Part shown: positions 7,585-16,595 of the stretch, one piece after another
Position numbering within the stretch: the stretch's first letter is position 1
How the letters are laid out: each line of letters opens with the position of its first letter
Assembly: GCA_037191015.1 (NCBI GenBank)
Contig: JBBCKD010000014.1
Location: 1 to 64,000, forward strand
From: Ravibacter sp037191015
GTDB taxonomy: Bacteria; Bacteroidota; Bacteroidia; Cytophagales; Spirosomataceae
Reading direction: 5' to 3'
Length of the DNA: 64,000 nt
Notes under the pieces: model-generated
The model's database searches: none
Seen by the model: only the letters and a program-made list of their open reading frames with translations
Told to the model about the DNA's origin: nothing
Made by a program: the position numbers and the translations under genes

Positions 7585-8613
7585 ATGTTAAAATTACGCT
7601 CGATCGTCCTGGTCTTCTTTTCATCAGTAGTTTTGTTTGCGTGCGGCGGCGGCAGCGACGAACAGGTAGTAAATGTGTACACGCACCGCCATTACGAAGC
7701 CGATAATGAGCTGTACAAAAAATTCACCGGCGAAACCGGCATCAAAGTCAACGTGATCAACGCTAATGCCGATGAGCTGATCCAGCGGCTTGAAAGTGAA
7801 GGCTCCAACTCACCGGCAGATATCCTCATCACAGTCGACGGCGGCAGGCTCAACCGCGCCATGGACAAAGGGCTTTTACAGCCGGTTCAATCCGAAACGC
7901 TCGATCAGAATATCCCGGGACAATTCCGCGAGCCGTCCGGCCACTGGTATGGTATGACCTACAGGGCACGCATCATTGTTCACGCCAAAGACCGCGTACC
8001 TGCCGGGCAGATCCTCAACTACGAAGATCTCGCCGATCCAAAATGGAAAGGTAAAATCCTCGTACGGTCCTCGGAGCATGTCTATAACCAGTCGCTGACC
8101 GCTTCCCTGATCCTTGCAGACGGTGAAGAAAGAGCCGCCGCATGGGCCAAAGGCCTGGTTGCGAATTTTGCCAGATCGCCCAAAGGCAACGACCGCGACC
8201 AGGTGAAAGCCATTGCTGCCGGCGAAGGCGATATCGCCATCGTGAACAGCTATTACATAGGCCTCATGCTCAATAGCGAGAACGAGGAAGAAAAGAAAGC
8301 TGCCGAAGGCATTACCCTGGTGTTCCCCAACCAGGAGAACCGCGGTACACATATCAATATCAGCGCCGCCGGCGTAACCCGGCATGCGCCCAACAAGGAA
8401 AACGCCGTCAGGTTTCTCGAATTCCTTTCAGGTGCACAGGCGCAGGAAGTGTTTGCAGGTACCAACTATGAGTATCCTGCCAACTCCGCCATCCCGTTTC
8501 CCGGGCTCCTGCAGAGCTGGGGCGACTTCAAAAAAGATACTGCCAGTATTTCGCTTATAGGCCGCAATAATGAAAAAGCAGTGCTCCTGATGGAGGCAGC
8601 CGGGTGGAAATAG
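7585..8613 (+). CDS. Fe(III) ABC transporter substrate-binding lipoprotein
   Basis: A 342-residue extracellular solute-binding protein of the FbpA/FutA ferric-iron class. The lipobox LFAC (Cys20) anchors it to a membrane. The mature protein begins with the class motif VVNVYTHRHYEAD and carries Tyr223-Tyr224 in IVNSYYIGLM, equivalent to the tandem tyrosines that bind iron in FbpA. It lies 43 bases after the second imelysin and before its permease and ATPase, which confirms the transporter assignment. Confidence 0.93.
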   Translation: MLKLRSIVLVFFSSVVLFACGGGSDEQVVNVYTHRHYEADNELYKKFTGETGIKVNVINANADELIQRLESEGSNSPADILITVDGGRLNRAMDKGLLQPVQSETLDQNIPGQFREPSGHWYGMTYRARIIVHAKDRVPAGQILNYEDLADPKWKGKILVRSSEHVYNQSLTASLILADGEERAAAWAKGLVANFARSPKGNDRDQVKAIAAGEGDIAIVNSYYIGLMLNSENEEEKKAAEGITLVFPNQENRGTHINISAAGVTRHAPNKENAVRFLEFLSGAQAQEVFAGTNYEYPANSAIPFPGLLQSWGDFKKDTASISLIGRNNEKAVLLMEAAGWK

Positions 8614-8656
8614 CCGGCAGGAATAAAAATAGAATTCCTGTAAAATCTACGAAAGA

Positions 8657-10276
8657 TTGAAGAAGAGATACATTTGGTGGAACGGCTGGGTAGTAGCTGC
8701 AACGGTTCTGTTGATCCTGGTCTGTATGCCGGTATTCACGTTGTTGACGCACCTGGTCACATCCGCCAGCGATCAGTGGCAGCTCGTAGCTCCCAAAATC
8801 GTCGACAGCTATCTGAAAGATACCCTGCTGCTCCTGGGCGGCGTCGCGCTCTGTACGTTCCTGGTCGGGACAAGCGCTGCATGGATCATGTCTTCTTACG
8901 AATTCCCCGGTAGAAAATATATGGAGTGGCTGCTCATTCTTCCGATGGCCTTTCCCTCCTATATGATGGCTTACAGCTACATCGGGCTCCTCGAATACAC
9001 CGGCCCGATCCATAGCTTCCTCAGGAATACGGCCGGATGGCAGCTCTCCGGACCGCTCATAGACCTGATGAACCTGCCCGGCGGGGTTTTTATTTTCAGC
9101 ATTACGTTGTTCCCTTACGTTTATCTCTTCGCCCGTACCTCTTTCCTATCCAGCTCGAAGGAAGTACAGGAAGCTGCATCACTGCTGGGCAGCAGCCCCT
9201 GGCGGACCTTCTTTTCTGTTGCGCTGCCGATGGCCAGGCCGGCGATAGCAGGAGGGATCGCGCTGGCATCCATGGAAGTTCTCAATGACTATGGTACCGT
9301 CAAATATTTTGGCCTTAACACTTTTACAACCGGCATTTTCAGGGCGTGGCTCACATTAGGCGACCTCGACAGCGCTATTAAGCTGGCATCGATACTGACC
9401 CTCATCGTCTTACTATTGCTCTGGGCCGAGTACTTCCAGAGAGGCAACAAAAGGTGGGCTTCCAAAAGCGGGCGGACGGCGCCGGCCGCCAGGCTTCCCC
9501 TGAGCGGTATGGGGAAATGGTCGGTTTTGGCTTTTTGTGCAGCAATAGCTTTTATCGCCTTCGTTCTTCCCTTCGGACAGCTGGTATACTGGGCCATCAA
9601 AACCGCGCACAAGGTACTCGATCATACTTTTGGCCTGATCGTGGTAAAAAGCTTTGTGCTGGCTTCGCTGTCGTCGCTGCTCATCGTCATTCTTGCCGTT
9701 ATCCTGCTCTACACCGTAAGGGTTGCGGGAATCTACCGGATGCGGTACGTGACGCGTATCGCTTCCCTGGGATATGCGATTCCCGGCGCGGTCATAGCCG
9801 TAGGAATTATGGCCCCGGTAATCGGGTTCGACAAATGGCTGCTTCGTATTACCGGCCAGCAGGGCCCGCTCCTGCTTTCTTCAGGACTTTTTATGCTTAT
9901 TTTTGCTTATGCGGTACGCTTTATGGCGGTAGGGTACAATGCGATCGACAGCGGCTTTCAGAAAACCGGTCAGGATGTCAACGACGCCGCCAGGACCCTG
10001 GGCTACAATTCGTGGCAGGCTTTATGGCGCGTAGATCTGCCGCTGATCCGAAAGAGTATCTCTGCAGGTCTGCTCCTGGTTTTTGTAGACGTGATAAAAG
10101 AGCTGCCGCTTACGTTGATACTCCGTCCTTTCAATTTCCATACACTGGCTACGAAAGCTTTCGATATGGCTACCAACGAACAAATCGCCGAGTCGGCCAA
10201 CGCCTCGCTGATCGTCATCCTGACCGGGATACTGCCCATCGTTTTACTTAACAGAATCATCAGAAATAATACCTAG
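8657..10276 (+). CDS. Fe(III) ABC transporter permease (FbpB/SfuB type)
   Basis: A 539-residue permease with two fused BPD_transp domains and about twelve membrane segments. Each half has its EAA-type coupling loop, EAASLLGSSPWRTFFSVALP (about residues 174-193) and DAARTLGYNSWQALWRVDLP (about 444-463). The start is TTG at 8657; no ATG fits the first membrane segment. Fused permeases of this kind are typical of the ferric FbpABC class. The next gene starts one base after the stop. Confidence 0.93.
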   Translation: MKKRYIWWNGWVVAATVLLILVCMPVFTLLTHLVTSASDQWQLVAPKIVDSYLKDTLLLLGGVALCTFLVGTSAAWIMSSYEFPGRKYMEWLLILPMAFPSYMMAYSYIGLLEYTGPIHSFLRNTAGWQLSGPLIDLMNLPGGVFIFSITLFPYVYLFARTSFLSSSKEVQEAASLLGSSPWRTFFSVALPMARPAIAGGIALASMEVLNDYGTVKYFGLNTFTTGIFRAWLTLGDLDSAIKLASILTLIVLLLLWAEYFQRGNKRWASKSGRTAPAARLPLSGMGKWSVLAFCAAIAFIAFVLPFGQLVYWAIKTAHKVLDHTFGLIVVKSFVLASLSSLLIVILAVILLYTVRVAGIYRMRYVTRIASLGYAIPGAVIAVGIMAPVIGFDKWLLRITGQQGPLLLSSGLFMLIFAYAVRFMAVGYNAIDSGFQKTGQDVNDAARTLGYNSWQALWRVDLPLIRKSISAGLLLVFVDVIKELPLTLILRPFNFHTLATKAFDMATNEQIAESANASLIVILTGILPIVLLNRIIRNNT

Positions 10277-10277
10277 C

Positions 10278-11357
10278 ATGCTTCCTGTTTTAGAATTGCG
10301 GAATATTTCAAAGATTTACCCCGGATCGGCCGGCAAAGCCGTCAGCAATGTTTCGCTGGCAGTGGATAAAGGGGACATACTCGCTCTTGTCGGGGAAAGC
10401 GGCTCCGGGAAAACCACGCTGCTGAGAACGATCGCAGGGCTGGAGCACCCCGACGAAGGATCGCTCGTGCTGTCGGGCAATGTCATTTCGGAAGGCAGAA
10501 AGTCTGTCCCGGCCTATCAACGGAATATCGGGATGGTATTCCAGGATTACGCTTTGTTCCCGCATATGACCATCGCCGGGAATGTAGGCTTCGGGCTAAA
10601 GGGAAAAAGCGCCTCCGAGAAAAAAAAGATCATTGAGGAAACACTCGCGCTTACAGGGCTGGATGAAGACCTCGGCAAATATCCGCACCAGCTTTCGGGC
10701 GGACAGCAGCAAAGGGTGGCGCTGGCCAGGGCCCTTGCTCCTAAGCCCAGCATTCTCCTCCTGGATGAGCCTTTCAGTAACCTCGATACGATTTTGCATG
10801 AGCGGGTACGGGAGGACCTGAGAAAAATAGTAAAAGCTACCGGTATTACCACCATACTGGTGACGCACCACACGCGCGACGCCCTGAGTATGGCGGATAA
10901 AGTAGCGGTGATCCATAAAGGCAGGCTGTTACAAATGGATACGCCGCAAGCCATATATGCCAACCCGGTGAGCGGCTACGTAGCCCATCTTTTCGGCAAA
11001 TACAGCTGCATCGCCTGCTCCAGGACCAGCTACGGCCTCGAAACACCTTTTGGTATGCTTGCTGCCGGGCAAGGCGTGAACGAAGCGGGGAAACCCTGGC
11101 TGTTTTGCAGGCCCGAGCATATCAGGATCCTGGAAGAAACAGGCTCCGGCCATGCACCCGACGGCAGCCTTGAAGGCAGGGTCGAAAATTCAACTTTCCT
11201 GGGCGATTACGTCAGGGTAGTCCTAAGCGCCGAAAAAGGCGGGCAAAGAGCGCAGCTGGTACTTCATACCGACACCGTTTATCCGCCCGGCGCCCGCCTC
11301 CGGTTTAGTATCGGGCCCTTCAAAACAGTTGATTTTGGAGACATCGAGAAGGAATAG
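10278..11357 (+). CDS. Fe(III) ABC transporter ATP-binding protein (FbpC type)
   Basis: A 359-residue ATPase with Walker A GESGSGKTT (about residues 37-45), signature LSGGQQQR (about 139-146), Walker B ILLLDEPFSNLD (about 157-168) and the switch His in LVTHH. The roughly 120-residue C-terminal part is a TOBE-like regulatory domain, as in FbpC and PotA. It energises import of ferric iron from the periplasm with the two preceding genes. Its last 29 bases overlap the gamma-carboxylase homologue in another frame, which suggests translational coupling. Confidence 0.94.
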   Translation: MLPVLELRNISKIYPGSAGKAVSNVSLAVDKGDILALVGESGSGKTTLLRTIAGLEHPDEGSLVLSGNVISEGRKSVPAYQRNIGMVFQDYALFPHMTIAGNVGFGLKGKSASEKKKIIEETLALTGLDEDLGKYPHQLSGGQQQRVALARALAPKPSILLLDEPFSNLDTILHERVREDLRKIVKATGITTILVTHHTRDALSMADKVAVIHKGRLLQMDTPQAIYANPVSGYVAHLFGKYSCIACSRTSYGLETPFGMLAAGQGVNEAGKPWLFCRPEHIRILEETGSGHAPDGSLEGRVENSTFLGDYVRVVLSAEKGGQRAQLVLHTDTVYPPGARLRFSIGPFKTVDFGDIEKE

Positions 11358-12645
11358 CCTTTACTCACTGGCTTTTTTCCGTTTTGTTTTCGGCCTTTTG
11401 ATGAGCATCGCGCTTGCCCGGTTCATCCTTAAAGGATGGATTTCCGACTTTTATCAGGCGCCGGGCTTCTTTTTTTCCTATTACGGCTTCTCCTGGGCCT
11501 CTCCTCCCCCCGAACCTTTTTTGCACGGCATCTTTTATCTCCTGCTTTTGCTGGCGATATTGATAGCGCTCGGACTCTTTTTCAGGACAGCCATTGTACT
11601 TTTCTTCCTGCTCTTCACCTACACCGAGCTCTGGGACAAAACGGTTTATCTCAACCACTATTACCTGATCAGCCTGTTGTCGTTCCTGATGTCATTCATG
11701 CCCATGAATGCCGTAGCTTCGTTAGATTGTCTTTACAACAAGGTGCGCCGGCCAATACGAAAATCAGGGGCATTCTCAAGCTTCCTCCTGAAAACGCAGA
11801 TCGGATCGGTCTATTTTTTCGGCGGCATAGCAAAAATCGGGAGCGACTGGCTTTTCCTCGCCCAGCCGCTTAAAATATGGCTTTCGGCAAATGCGCATCT
11901 GCCGTTGATCGGCGGACTGCTGGCTCAGCCGCTTACTGCGTATACAGCGAGCTGGCTGGCAATGATTTTCGACCTCTCCGCGCCTTTCCTTCTATATTTT
12001 GACAGAACACGAGCCTGGATCTATCCTGTCGTCATTCTGTTCCATGTCTTTACCGCTCTGCTGTTCCCGATCGGGATGTTTCCCTGGTTCATGTGTGCCT
12101 TTACCCTCATCTTTTTTCATGCGGACTGGCATAGAAAAGTCATGACATTCCTGTTTCCCGGCCCGCGTTTTCAGCCTGCGGCAGCAGAACAGGCGCCCAC
12201 TGCAACAGCCAGGGGATTGGCTGTGCTTTTCTTTATTTTCCAGGCGGTAATGCCGTTCAGGGCGTGGCTCTACCCCGGCAACCCGCTCTGGCATGAGCAG
12301 GGTTTTCGCTTTTCATGGCGGATCATGCTGATGGAAAAAAACGGCATCGTCGAATACCTCGTCAGGGTAAAGGAAACCGGGAGAGAGTTCCTGGTAAGCC
12401 CTTCAGAATTCCTGACCGGGCGCCAGGTCCACCAGATGAGCTTTCAGCCCGACATGATCCTGCAGTTCGCTCATTACCTGCATGCTTTTTACCTGGAGTC
12501 GGGTATCGGCGATACCGAGATCCGGGCCAGCTGCTATGTAAGCCTTAACGGGAAGTCCAGCCGGCTGCTGATCGATCCCGATACCGACCTTGCCGCCCAG
12601 GAAGCAGGATGGCGCAATAAGCGCTGGGTAACCAACGGGCAATAA
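11329..12645 (+). CDS. Vitamin K-dependent gamma-carboxylase homologue (HTTM domain)
   Basis: A 438-residue membrane protein homologous to animal gamma-glutamyl carboxylase. The HTTM domain fills about residues 10-290. His110 in WDKTVYLNHYY and Lys169 in GGIAKIGSDWL match, from memory, a conserved histidine and the catalytic-base lysine of human GGCX (Lys218). The C-terminal part keeps family landmarks such as FSWRIMLMEK and VSLNGKSSRLLIDPDTDL. Starts are TTG at 11329 or 11335; an ATG at 11401 would cut the first helix. The gene overlaps the iron ATPase gene by 29 bases. A Leptospira homologue was reported to epoxidise vitamin K without carboxylating, so activity here is open. Confidence 0.85.
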   Translation: MILETSRRNSLYSLAFFRFVFGLLMSIALARFILKGWISDFYQAPGFFFSYYGFSWASPPPEPFLHGIFYLLLLLAILIALGLFFRTAIVLFFLLFTYTELWDKTVYLNHYYLISLLSFLMSFMPMNAVASLDCLYNKVRRPIRKSGAFSSFLLKTQIGSVYFFGGIAKIGSDWLFLAQPLKIWLSANAHLPLIGGLLAQPLTAYTASWLAMIFDLSAPFLLYFDRTRAWIYPVVILFHVFTALLFPIGMFPWFMCAFTLIFFHADWHRKVMTFLFPGPRFQPAAAEQAPTATARGLAVLFFIFQAVMPFRAWLYPGNPLWHEQGFRFSWRIMLMEKNGIVEYLVRVKETGREFLVSPSEFLTGRQVHQMSFQPDMILQFAHYLHAFYLESGIGDTEIRASCYVSLNGKSSRLLIDPDTDLAAQEAGWRNKRWVTNGQ

Positions 12646-12659
12646 ATAGTCCAAACAAT

Positions 12660-12700
12660 AAGGTCACGGATAACAACGCTGCTGTGTTATCCGTGACCTT
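12660..12700. terminator. Bidirectional terminator between convergent genes
   Basis: AAGGTCACGGATAACA (12660-12675) and its exact complement (12685-12700) form a 16-base stem with a 9-base loop. On the plus strand it is followed by GGTTTTCTTTCTCTTTT. It ends the iron operon and probably also the cupin gene on the other strand. Confidence 0.9.
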
Positions 12701-12733
12701 GGTTTTCTTTCTCTTTTCAGAGACTTTGGTCGG

Positions 12734-13621
12734 CTATACCGCTACTTCATCCACATTCTTCCCCAGGCGGCGATCTTCCTCGATAGCCCGCTGCGCATTT
12801 TCGGCAGCTTTACTATGCTTCCAGTTATGCCACTTTTTCCCGAGCGCCCAGGTCATGCCCTGATCTACAAATTTGTGGCGTACCAGGTTGAAAGCGCCCC
12901 GCATAAAAGTGAGCGGTGAATCGTTTGCCCTCAGCGCCAGGCTGAAGCCGCCGTCGACATAACGGATGTAGTGCCACCAGAGCGACGGGATAAAAATAGT
13001 CTCCCCGTGGTTGAGGATGGTATGATAGCCATGCAGGCCTCTCATCGCGGGGTACTTATCATAATCCGGATTGATCGGATCGACCTTGCTCATCACAGTG
13101 AACGGAAGCTGGTAAAGGCGCGGCCCCTGGTCGGGAGCATAAAGTATCACCTCCTTTCTGGTCTGGAACTGGGTTAAGAACACATTGGAGCAATCCATAT
13201 CATAGTGCAAACCTGTGATAGAGCCCTCTCCCCCGAAAAAGACATATTTATACCCCTTCAGGAATCCGTCCATAATCGTAGGAAAACGTATGTCGTCTGC
13301 CAGCTCGGGCGCTTTCTTGAAAATGTCGAACAGGAACATCCGGAGGTCCACCGGTCCCTGCTCGATCAGGGTCAGGTATTCCCCGAACGACATTACTTTT
13401 GCCGGTTTGAAATATTTGTCCGGATCATGGATGTGCTTGTCATACAACGGCACCTCTATATTTCCGTGCGTCTCACGGAGCCAATCGAATGTCCATTTCT
13501 GAACAGCCGGCCAGTCTTTGACCAGGTCAGTAAAAACGACAGGGCGCTTTGGTTTAAGATATTCAGCGATGAATTCTTCGCGCGTCAGCCCGCTACGTTT
13601 TTCAATTGGAGTTAACTTCAT
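12734..13621 (-). CDS. Cupin-like (JmjC/FIH-type) dioxygenase family protein
   Basis: A 295-residue cupin_8 family protein resembling the factor-inhibiting-HIF and JmjC Fe(II)/2-oxoglutarate hydroxylases. The metal site is visible as His139-Tyr-Asp141 in GLHYDMDCSN and His217 in SLWWHYIRY. The fold is preceded by the usual N-terminal stretch (RPVVFTDLVKDWPA). Such enzymes hydroxylate amino-acid side chains of proteins; the target is unknown. It stands alone, convergent with the iron operon across a strong terminator. Confidence 0.85.
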   Translation of the reverse strand: MKLTPIEKRSGLTREEFIAEYLKPKRPVVFTDLVKDWPAVQKWTFDWLRETHGNIEVPLYDKHIHDPDKYFKPAKVMSFGEYLTLIEQGPVDLRMFLFDIFKKAPELADDIRFPTIMDGFLKGYKYVFFGGEGSITGLHYDMDCSNVFLTQFQTRKEVILYAPDQGPRLYQLPFTVMSKVDPINPDYDKYPAMRGLHGYHTILNHGETIFIPSLWWHYIRYVDGGFSLALRANDSPLTFMRGAFNLVRHKFVDQGMTWALGKKWHNWKHSKAAENAQRAIEEDRRLGKNVDEVAV

Positions 13622-13839
13622 AGCTAAAACGGATTAATCCTTTTATAAACTTCGGCTATTGTTTAAAGTACCTACGATTTATTCAGGAGAGCTTTTTGGA
13701 ATTCTTGGAATGATACTATTTCAGCTGAAACACAACTAAAACAGGCAAAGTTTCAAACTATTGCTGAAAAATACTAGTCTATCGCTCTATTCCTTTTTAA
13801 ATTACCCCTAACCTGCTCCATTCATTTCGGCGATAGATC

Positions 13840-14958
13840 TTAAAACGACACGCTTCTGAACGAGGTCAGGTCGTCTGAAAATACCGTAAAAACAGCAGGA
13901 TACCCCGCGGCGACCTTACCCAGCCTATCCTGCAGGCCGAGTGCTGCTGCCGGTCTCAGGGTCGCCATTTCCACGGCTTCCGCCAGCGGGATCCCCACTT
14001 CAGTGACCGCGTTCACCACAGCCTCCGGAAGGGAAATAGCCCCTCCTGCGAGGTTACCCTCCGAATTGACATACCGGTCTCCTTCAAGCACCGCATCGAA
14101 TTCTCCCCACTTAAACCTGGTTTTCTGCCGGCCCAGGAACAGGGCGTCCGAGATCAGCAGCAGCTTCTCTTTTTTCTGGCGATAGGCGATCCGGGCGGCA
14201 GCATAGTGACAATGGATACCATCCAGGATAACAGGCGCATATACATTTTCCGACTCGAAGACAGCCCCCACCAGCCCCGGTTCCCGGTGCCCGAAAGCCG
14301 ACATGGCGTTAAACAAATGGGTACACAAATTGACGCTGTTGTCAAAAGCCTGCCTTGCCTCGGCAAAACTGGCATTGGAATGACCGGCCGAAAGTATGAT
14401 ACCTGCTTCGCTCAGGTCTCTCAGCTGGTCGGGAGTGAAAAACTCCGGCGCCAGCGTCAACATCTTAAGGACTCCTTTTCCCTCCATCTTCAGCGATTGC
14501 AGCAGCTCATCTTCGGGCCTCAGAATGAAGGATTCAAGGTGAGCTCCCCTCTTTTTAGGGTTAATAAAAGGGCCTTCGAGGTGTAATCCCAATATTCCCG
14601 CGTCGGGAAACTCGTTCATAAAGCTCCTGGTCGAAGCGATCGCCTCCCTGATATTCTCCCACGGCGAGGTAATGCAGGTGGGCAATATAAAAGGAGTACC
14701 TGTCTCACGGCTGGCCGACAACATATCCCAAAGCGCTTCTACGGTAGGGTTTTGCGTAAAGTGATGTTCCACCCCGCCGTTGATATGAATGTCGATAAAG
14801 CCGGGAGACAGGTTATCAAATATGGCCGCTCCCTCCGGCACCTGGCTGGTATCATTCACGGGTATAACGGAAACGACCGTTCCCTCTTCTATTTCGATCA
14901 GGCAGTTTTCCTGCGCGGCTCCGGCAGTAAAAACCTTTCTTGCAAAGACAAAAGGCAT
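13840..14958 (-). CDS. nagA: N-acetylglucosamine-6-phosphate deacetylase
   Basis: A 372-residue amidohydrolase-fold enzyme that removes the acetyl group from GlcNAc-6-phosphate in amino-sugar and cell-wall recycling in the cytoplasm. Visible sites are His58 in DIHINGG, Glu128 in HLEGPFINPKKRGAH, His193 in SAGHSNASF, His214 in CTHLFNAMSAF, His249 in LDGIHCHY and the catalytic Asp271 in LLISDALF. The ATG at 14958 is used because the longer frame (to 15018) would overlap the upstream gene. It lies four bases after the small upstream gene, so the two form an operon. Confidence 0.95.
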   Translation of the reverse strand: MPFVFARKVFTAGAAQENCLIEIEEGTVVSVIPVNDTSQVPEGAAIFDNLSPGFIDIHINGGVEHHFTQNPTVEALWDMLSASRETGTPFILPTCITSPWENIREAIASTRSFMNEFPDAGILGLHLEGPFINPKKRGAHLESFILRPEDELLQSLKMEGKGVLKMLTLAPEFFTPDQLRDLSEAGIILSAGHSNASFAEARQAFDNSVNLCTHLFNAMSAFGHREPGLVGAVFESENVYAPVILDGIHCHYAAARIAYRQKKEKLLLISDALFLGRQKTRFKWGEFDAVLEGDRYVNSEGNLAGGAISLPEAVVNAVTEVGIPLAEAVEMATLRPAAALGLQDRLGKVAAGYPAVFTVFSDDLTSFRSVSF

Positions 14959-14962
14959 GCAA

Positions 14963-15271
14963 CTAATAATGTAATTTTTTAAGAATACCCGCGGATCTTG
15001 AGTCGATCTCCGATGCATTCCCGGTTACTAAAATCCCTTTAATCCCGGTTTTGGAGGCAATCCCGTAAACAGTTGCCTCATCCGCCGGGTCGCTCATCCC
15101 TTCATACCGGTATACCTCTTCGACATCAAATTCCTCATCCGTAAATTTACCTGCTCCGCAGATCAGGCAATTGATCTCGAGATTAAAATCATGGGTATAC
15201 CCCTTCTTCCTCAGCTCATTGATTGCCTCAACCACTGTAGCATAATGATATTCGTTATCCCTTGCTCCCAT
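14963..15271 (-). CDS. Small conserved protein, often labelled PRPP-synthetase-like
   Basis: A 102-residue cytoplasmic protein belonging to a short Bacteroidota family that databases often call phosphoribosylpyrophosphate synthetase. It has no PRPP-synthetase catalytic loop and is much too short, so that name is not supported. Features are a conserved KKGYTHDFNLEINCLIC segment with a Cys pair (Cys-Leu-Ile-Cys), an acidic middle and a basic C-terminus. It precedes nagA by four bases. The function is unknown. Confidence 0.75.
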   Translation of the reverse strand: MGARDNEYHYATVVEAINELRKKGYTHDFNLEINCLICGAGKFTDEEFDVEEVYRYEGMSDPADEATVYGIASKTGIKGILVTGNASEIDSRSAGILKKLHY

Positions 15272-15329
15272 AATGATCTTTGCGATTTATGAAATTAAAT
15301 ATGATTACTCTATAAAAAAATGACTCCTG

Positions 15330-16553
15330 TCATTCTTTCCATTTTCTTACGATCAGCGTAGAATTGGTCCCCCCGAACCCGAAAGAATTGGATACAAATA
15401 CGTTTATATCTGCCGGGCGCGTTTCGGCTATAATCCGGATTTTTGCGGAATCCTCGTCAGGTGTCCCGAAATTAATATTGGGAGCTATAAAATCTCCTTC
15501 CATCATCAGCATGGAATAAACGATCTCGCTTGCTCCCGCCATCCAGCACTCATGACCGGTCATCGATTTCGTGGAGCTTACCGGCACCCTGTCTCCGAAT
15601 ATTTCATAGATCGCCCTGGCCTCCGATGCATCCCCCACCGGGGTGGAAGTAGCATGGGCATTGATATAATCGACATCTCCGGCGCTGACATTACCCTGCT
15701 GAAGCGCCATGGTCAGCGACCTCAGCTGCCCGTCTATATCAGGGTTCGAGATATGATCGCCGTTGGACGAGAAGCCGTAGCCGATCAGCTCCCCGAGGAT
15801 CAGAGCTCCTCTTTTCCTTGCCGATTCGTACGACTCCAGGATTACCGTCGCTGCTCCGCCGCCGGGAACGAGCCCGTCACGGTCCTTGTCAAAAGGCCTC
15901 GACGCCCTGACCGGGTCGCTTTCCCTGAGCGAAAAGGTACCCAAGCCGTCGAAGCTGGCCATAGCATAGGCGTTTATCTCCTGCGCCCCGCCGCATATAA
16001 TGCGCTCCTGCAGCCCTTGCCTGATCATCAGGAATGCCATGCCGATCGCATGCGATCCCGAGGCGCAGGCCGCGCTCAATGTGAAATTAATACCTTTCAG
16101 CCTGAAAATGGTGGCAAGGTTCATATTGACGGTGCTGTTCATGTTCTGAAAAATAGCGCCGCTCCCGATGAGGGTCGTATCCCGCTTCTCCTTGGTCTTG
16201 TCTATGGCTTCCACTACCGAAGCCGCCGTGCTGTCGTTACCGAAGATGATCCCGGTTTCGTACTGCTCCAGGAAACCTGCGTCCATCCCGGCCCGGTCAA
16301 GGGCCTCGATGGTAGACATATAGGCGTACATCGCAGGCTGGTGCATCCCGATACGCTGCCTGCGCGAGAGCCTCGCCTTGAGATCGGGCTCCGGTACATA
16401 GCCCGTAAGGCCCGATCGAAACCCGAAATCTTTCCGGGACTGGTCGAGGATAATCCCGCTTTTCCCTTCGTACAGCGATTTTTTGACTGTTTCCAGGTCC
16501 TGACCCAAACAGGAATAGATACCGATACCCGTAATAACAACCCTGTGATTCAT
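15330..16553 (-). CDS. Beta-ketoacyl-ACP synthase family protein (FabB/FabF-like)
   Basis: A 407-residue elongating ketosynthase for fatty-acid or related acyl-chain synthesis. The catalytic triad is Cys163 (SAACASGSHAIG), His300 (NAHATSTPVGD) and His334 (KSMTGHECWMAGASE). The last motif departs from the GHLLGAAG of FabF and is the form I recall from the Bacteroidota FabB-like group. No ACP or other fab gene lies nearby; nagA and its small partner are downstream. It could be a housekeeping KAS I or belong to a specialised pathway; the context does not decide. Confidence 0.88.
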   Translation of the reverse strand: MNHRVVITGIGIYSCLGQDLETVKKSLYEGKSGIILDQSRKDFGFRSGLTGYVPEPDLKARLSRRQRIGMHQPAMYAYMSTIEALDRAGMDAGFLEQYETGIIFGNDSTAASVVEAIDKTKEKRDTTLIGSGAIFQNMNSTVNMNLATIFRLKGINFTLSAACASGSHAIGMAFLMIRQGLQERIICGGAQEINAYAMASFDGLGTFSLRESDPVRASRPFDKDRDGLVPGGGAATVILESYESARKRGALILGELIGYGFSSNGDHISNPDIDGQLRSLTMALQQGNVSAGDVDYINAHATSTPVGDASEARAIYEIFGDRVPVSSTKSMTGHECWMAGASEIVYSMLMMEGDFIAPNINFGTPDEDSAKIRIIAETRPADINVFVSNSFGFGGTNSTLIVRKWKE

Positions 16554-16595
16554 ATCTCTGCTAATGTCGGAAAATCTTAAATCGGTTAAGAAAAA

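Noticed and set aside
14963..15271. The usual database name PRPP synthetase for this small protein.
   Set aside because: At 102 residues it lacks the catalytic loop and fold length of PRPP synthetase.
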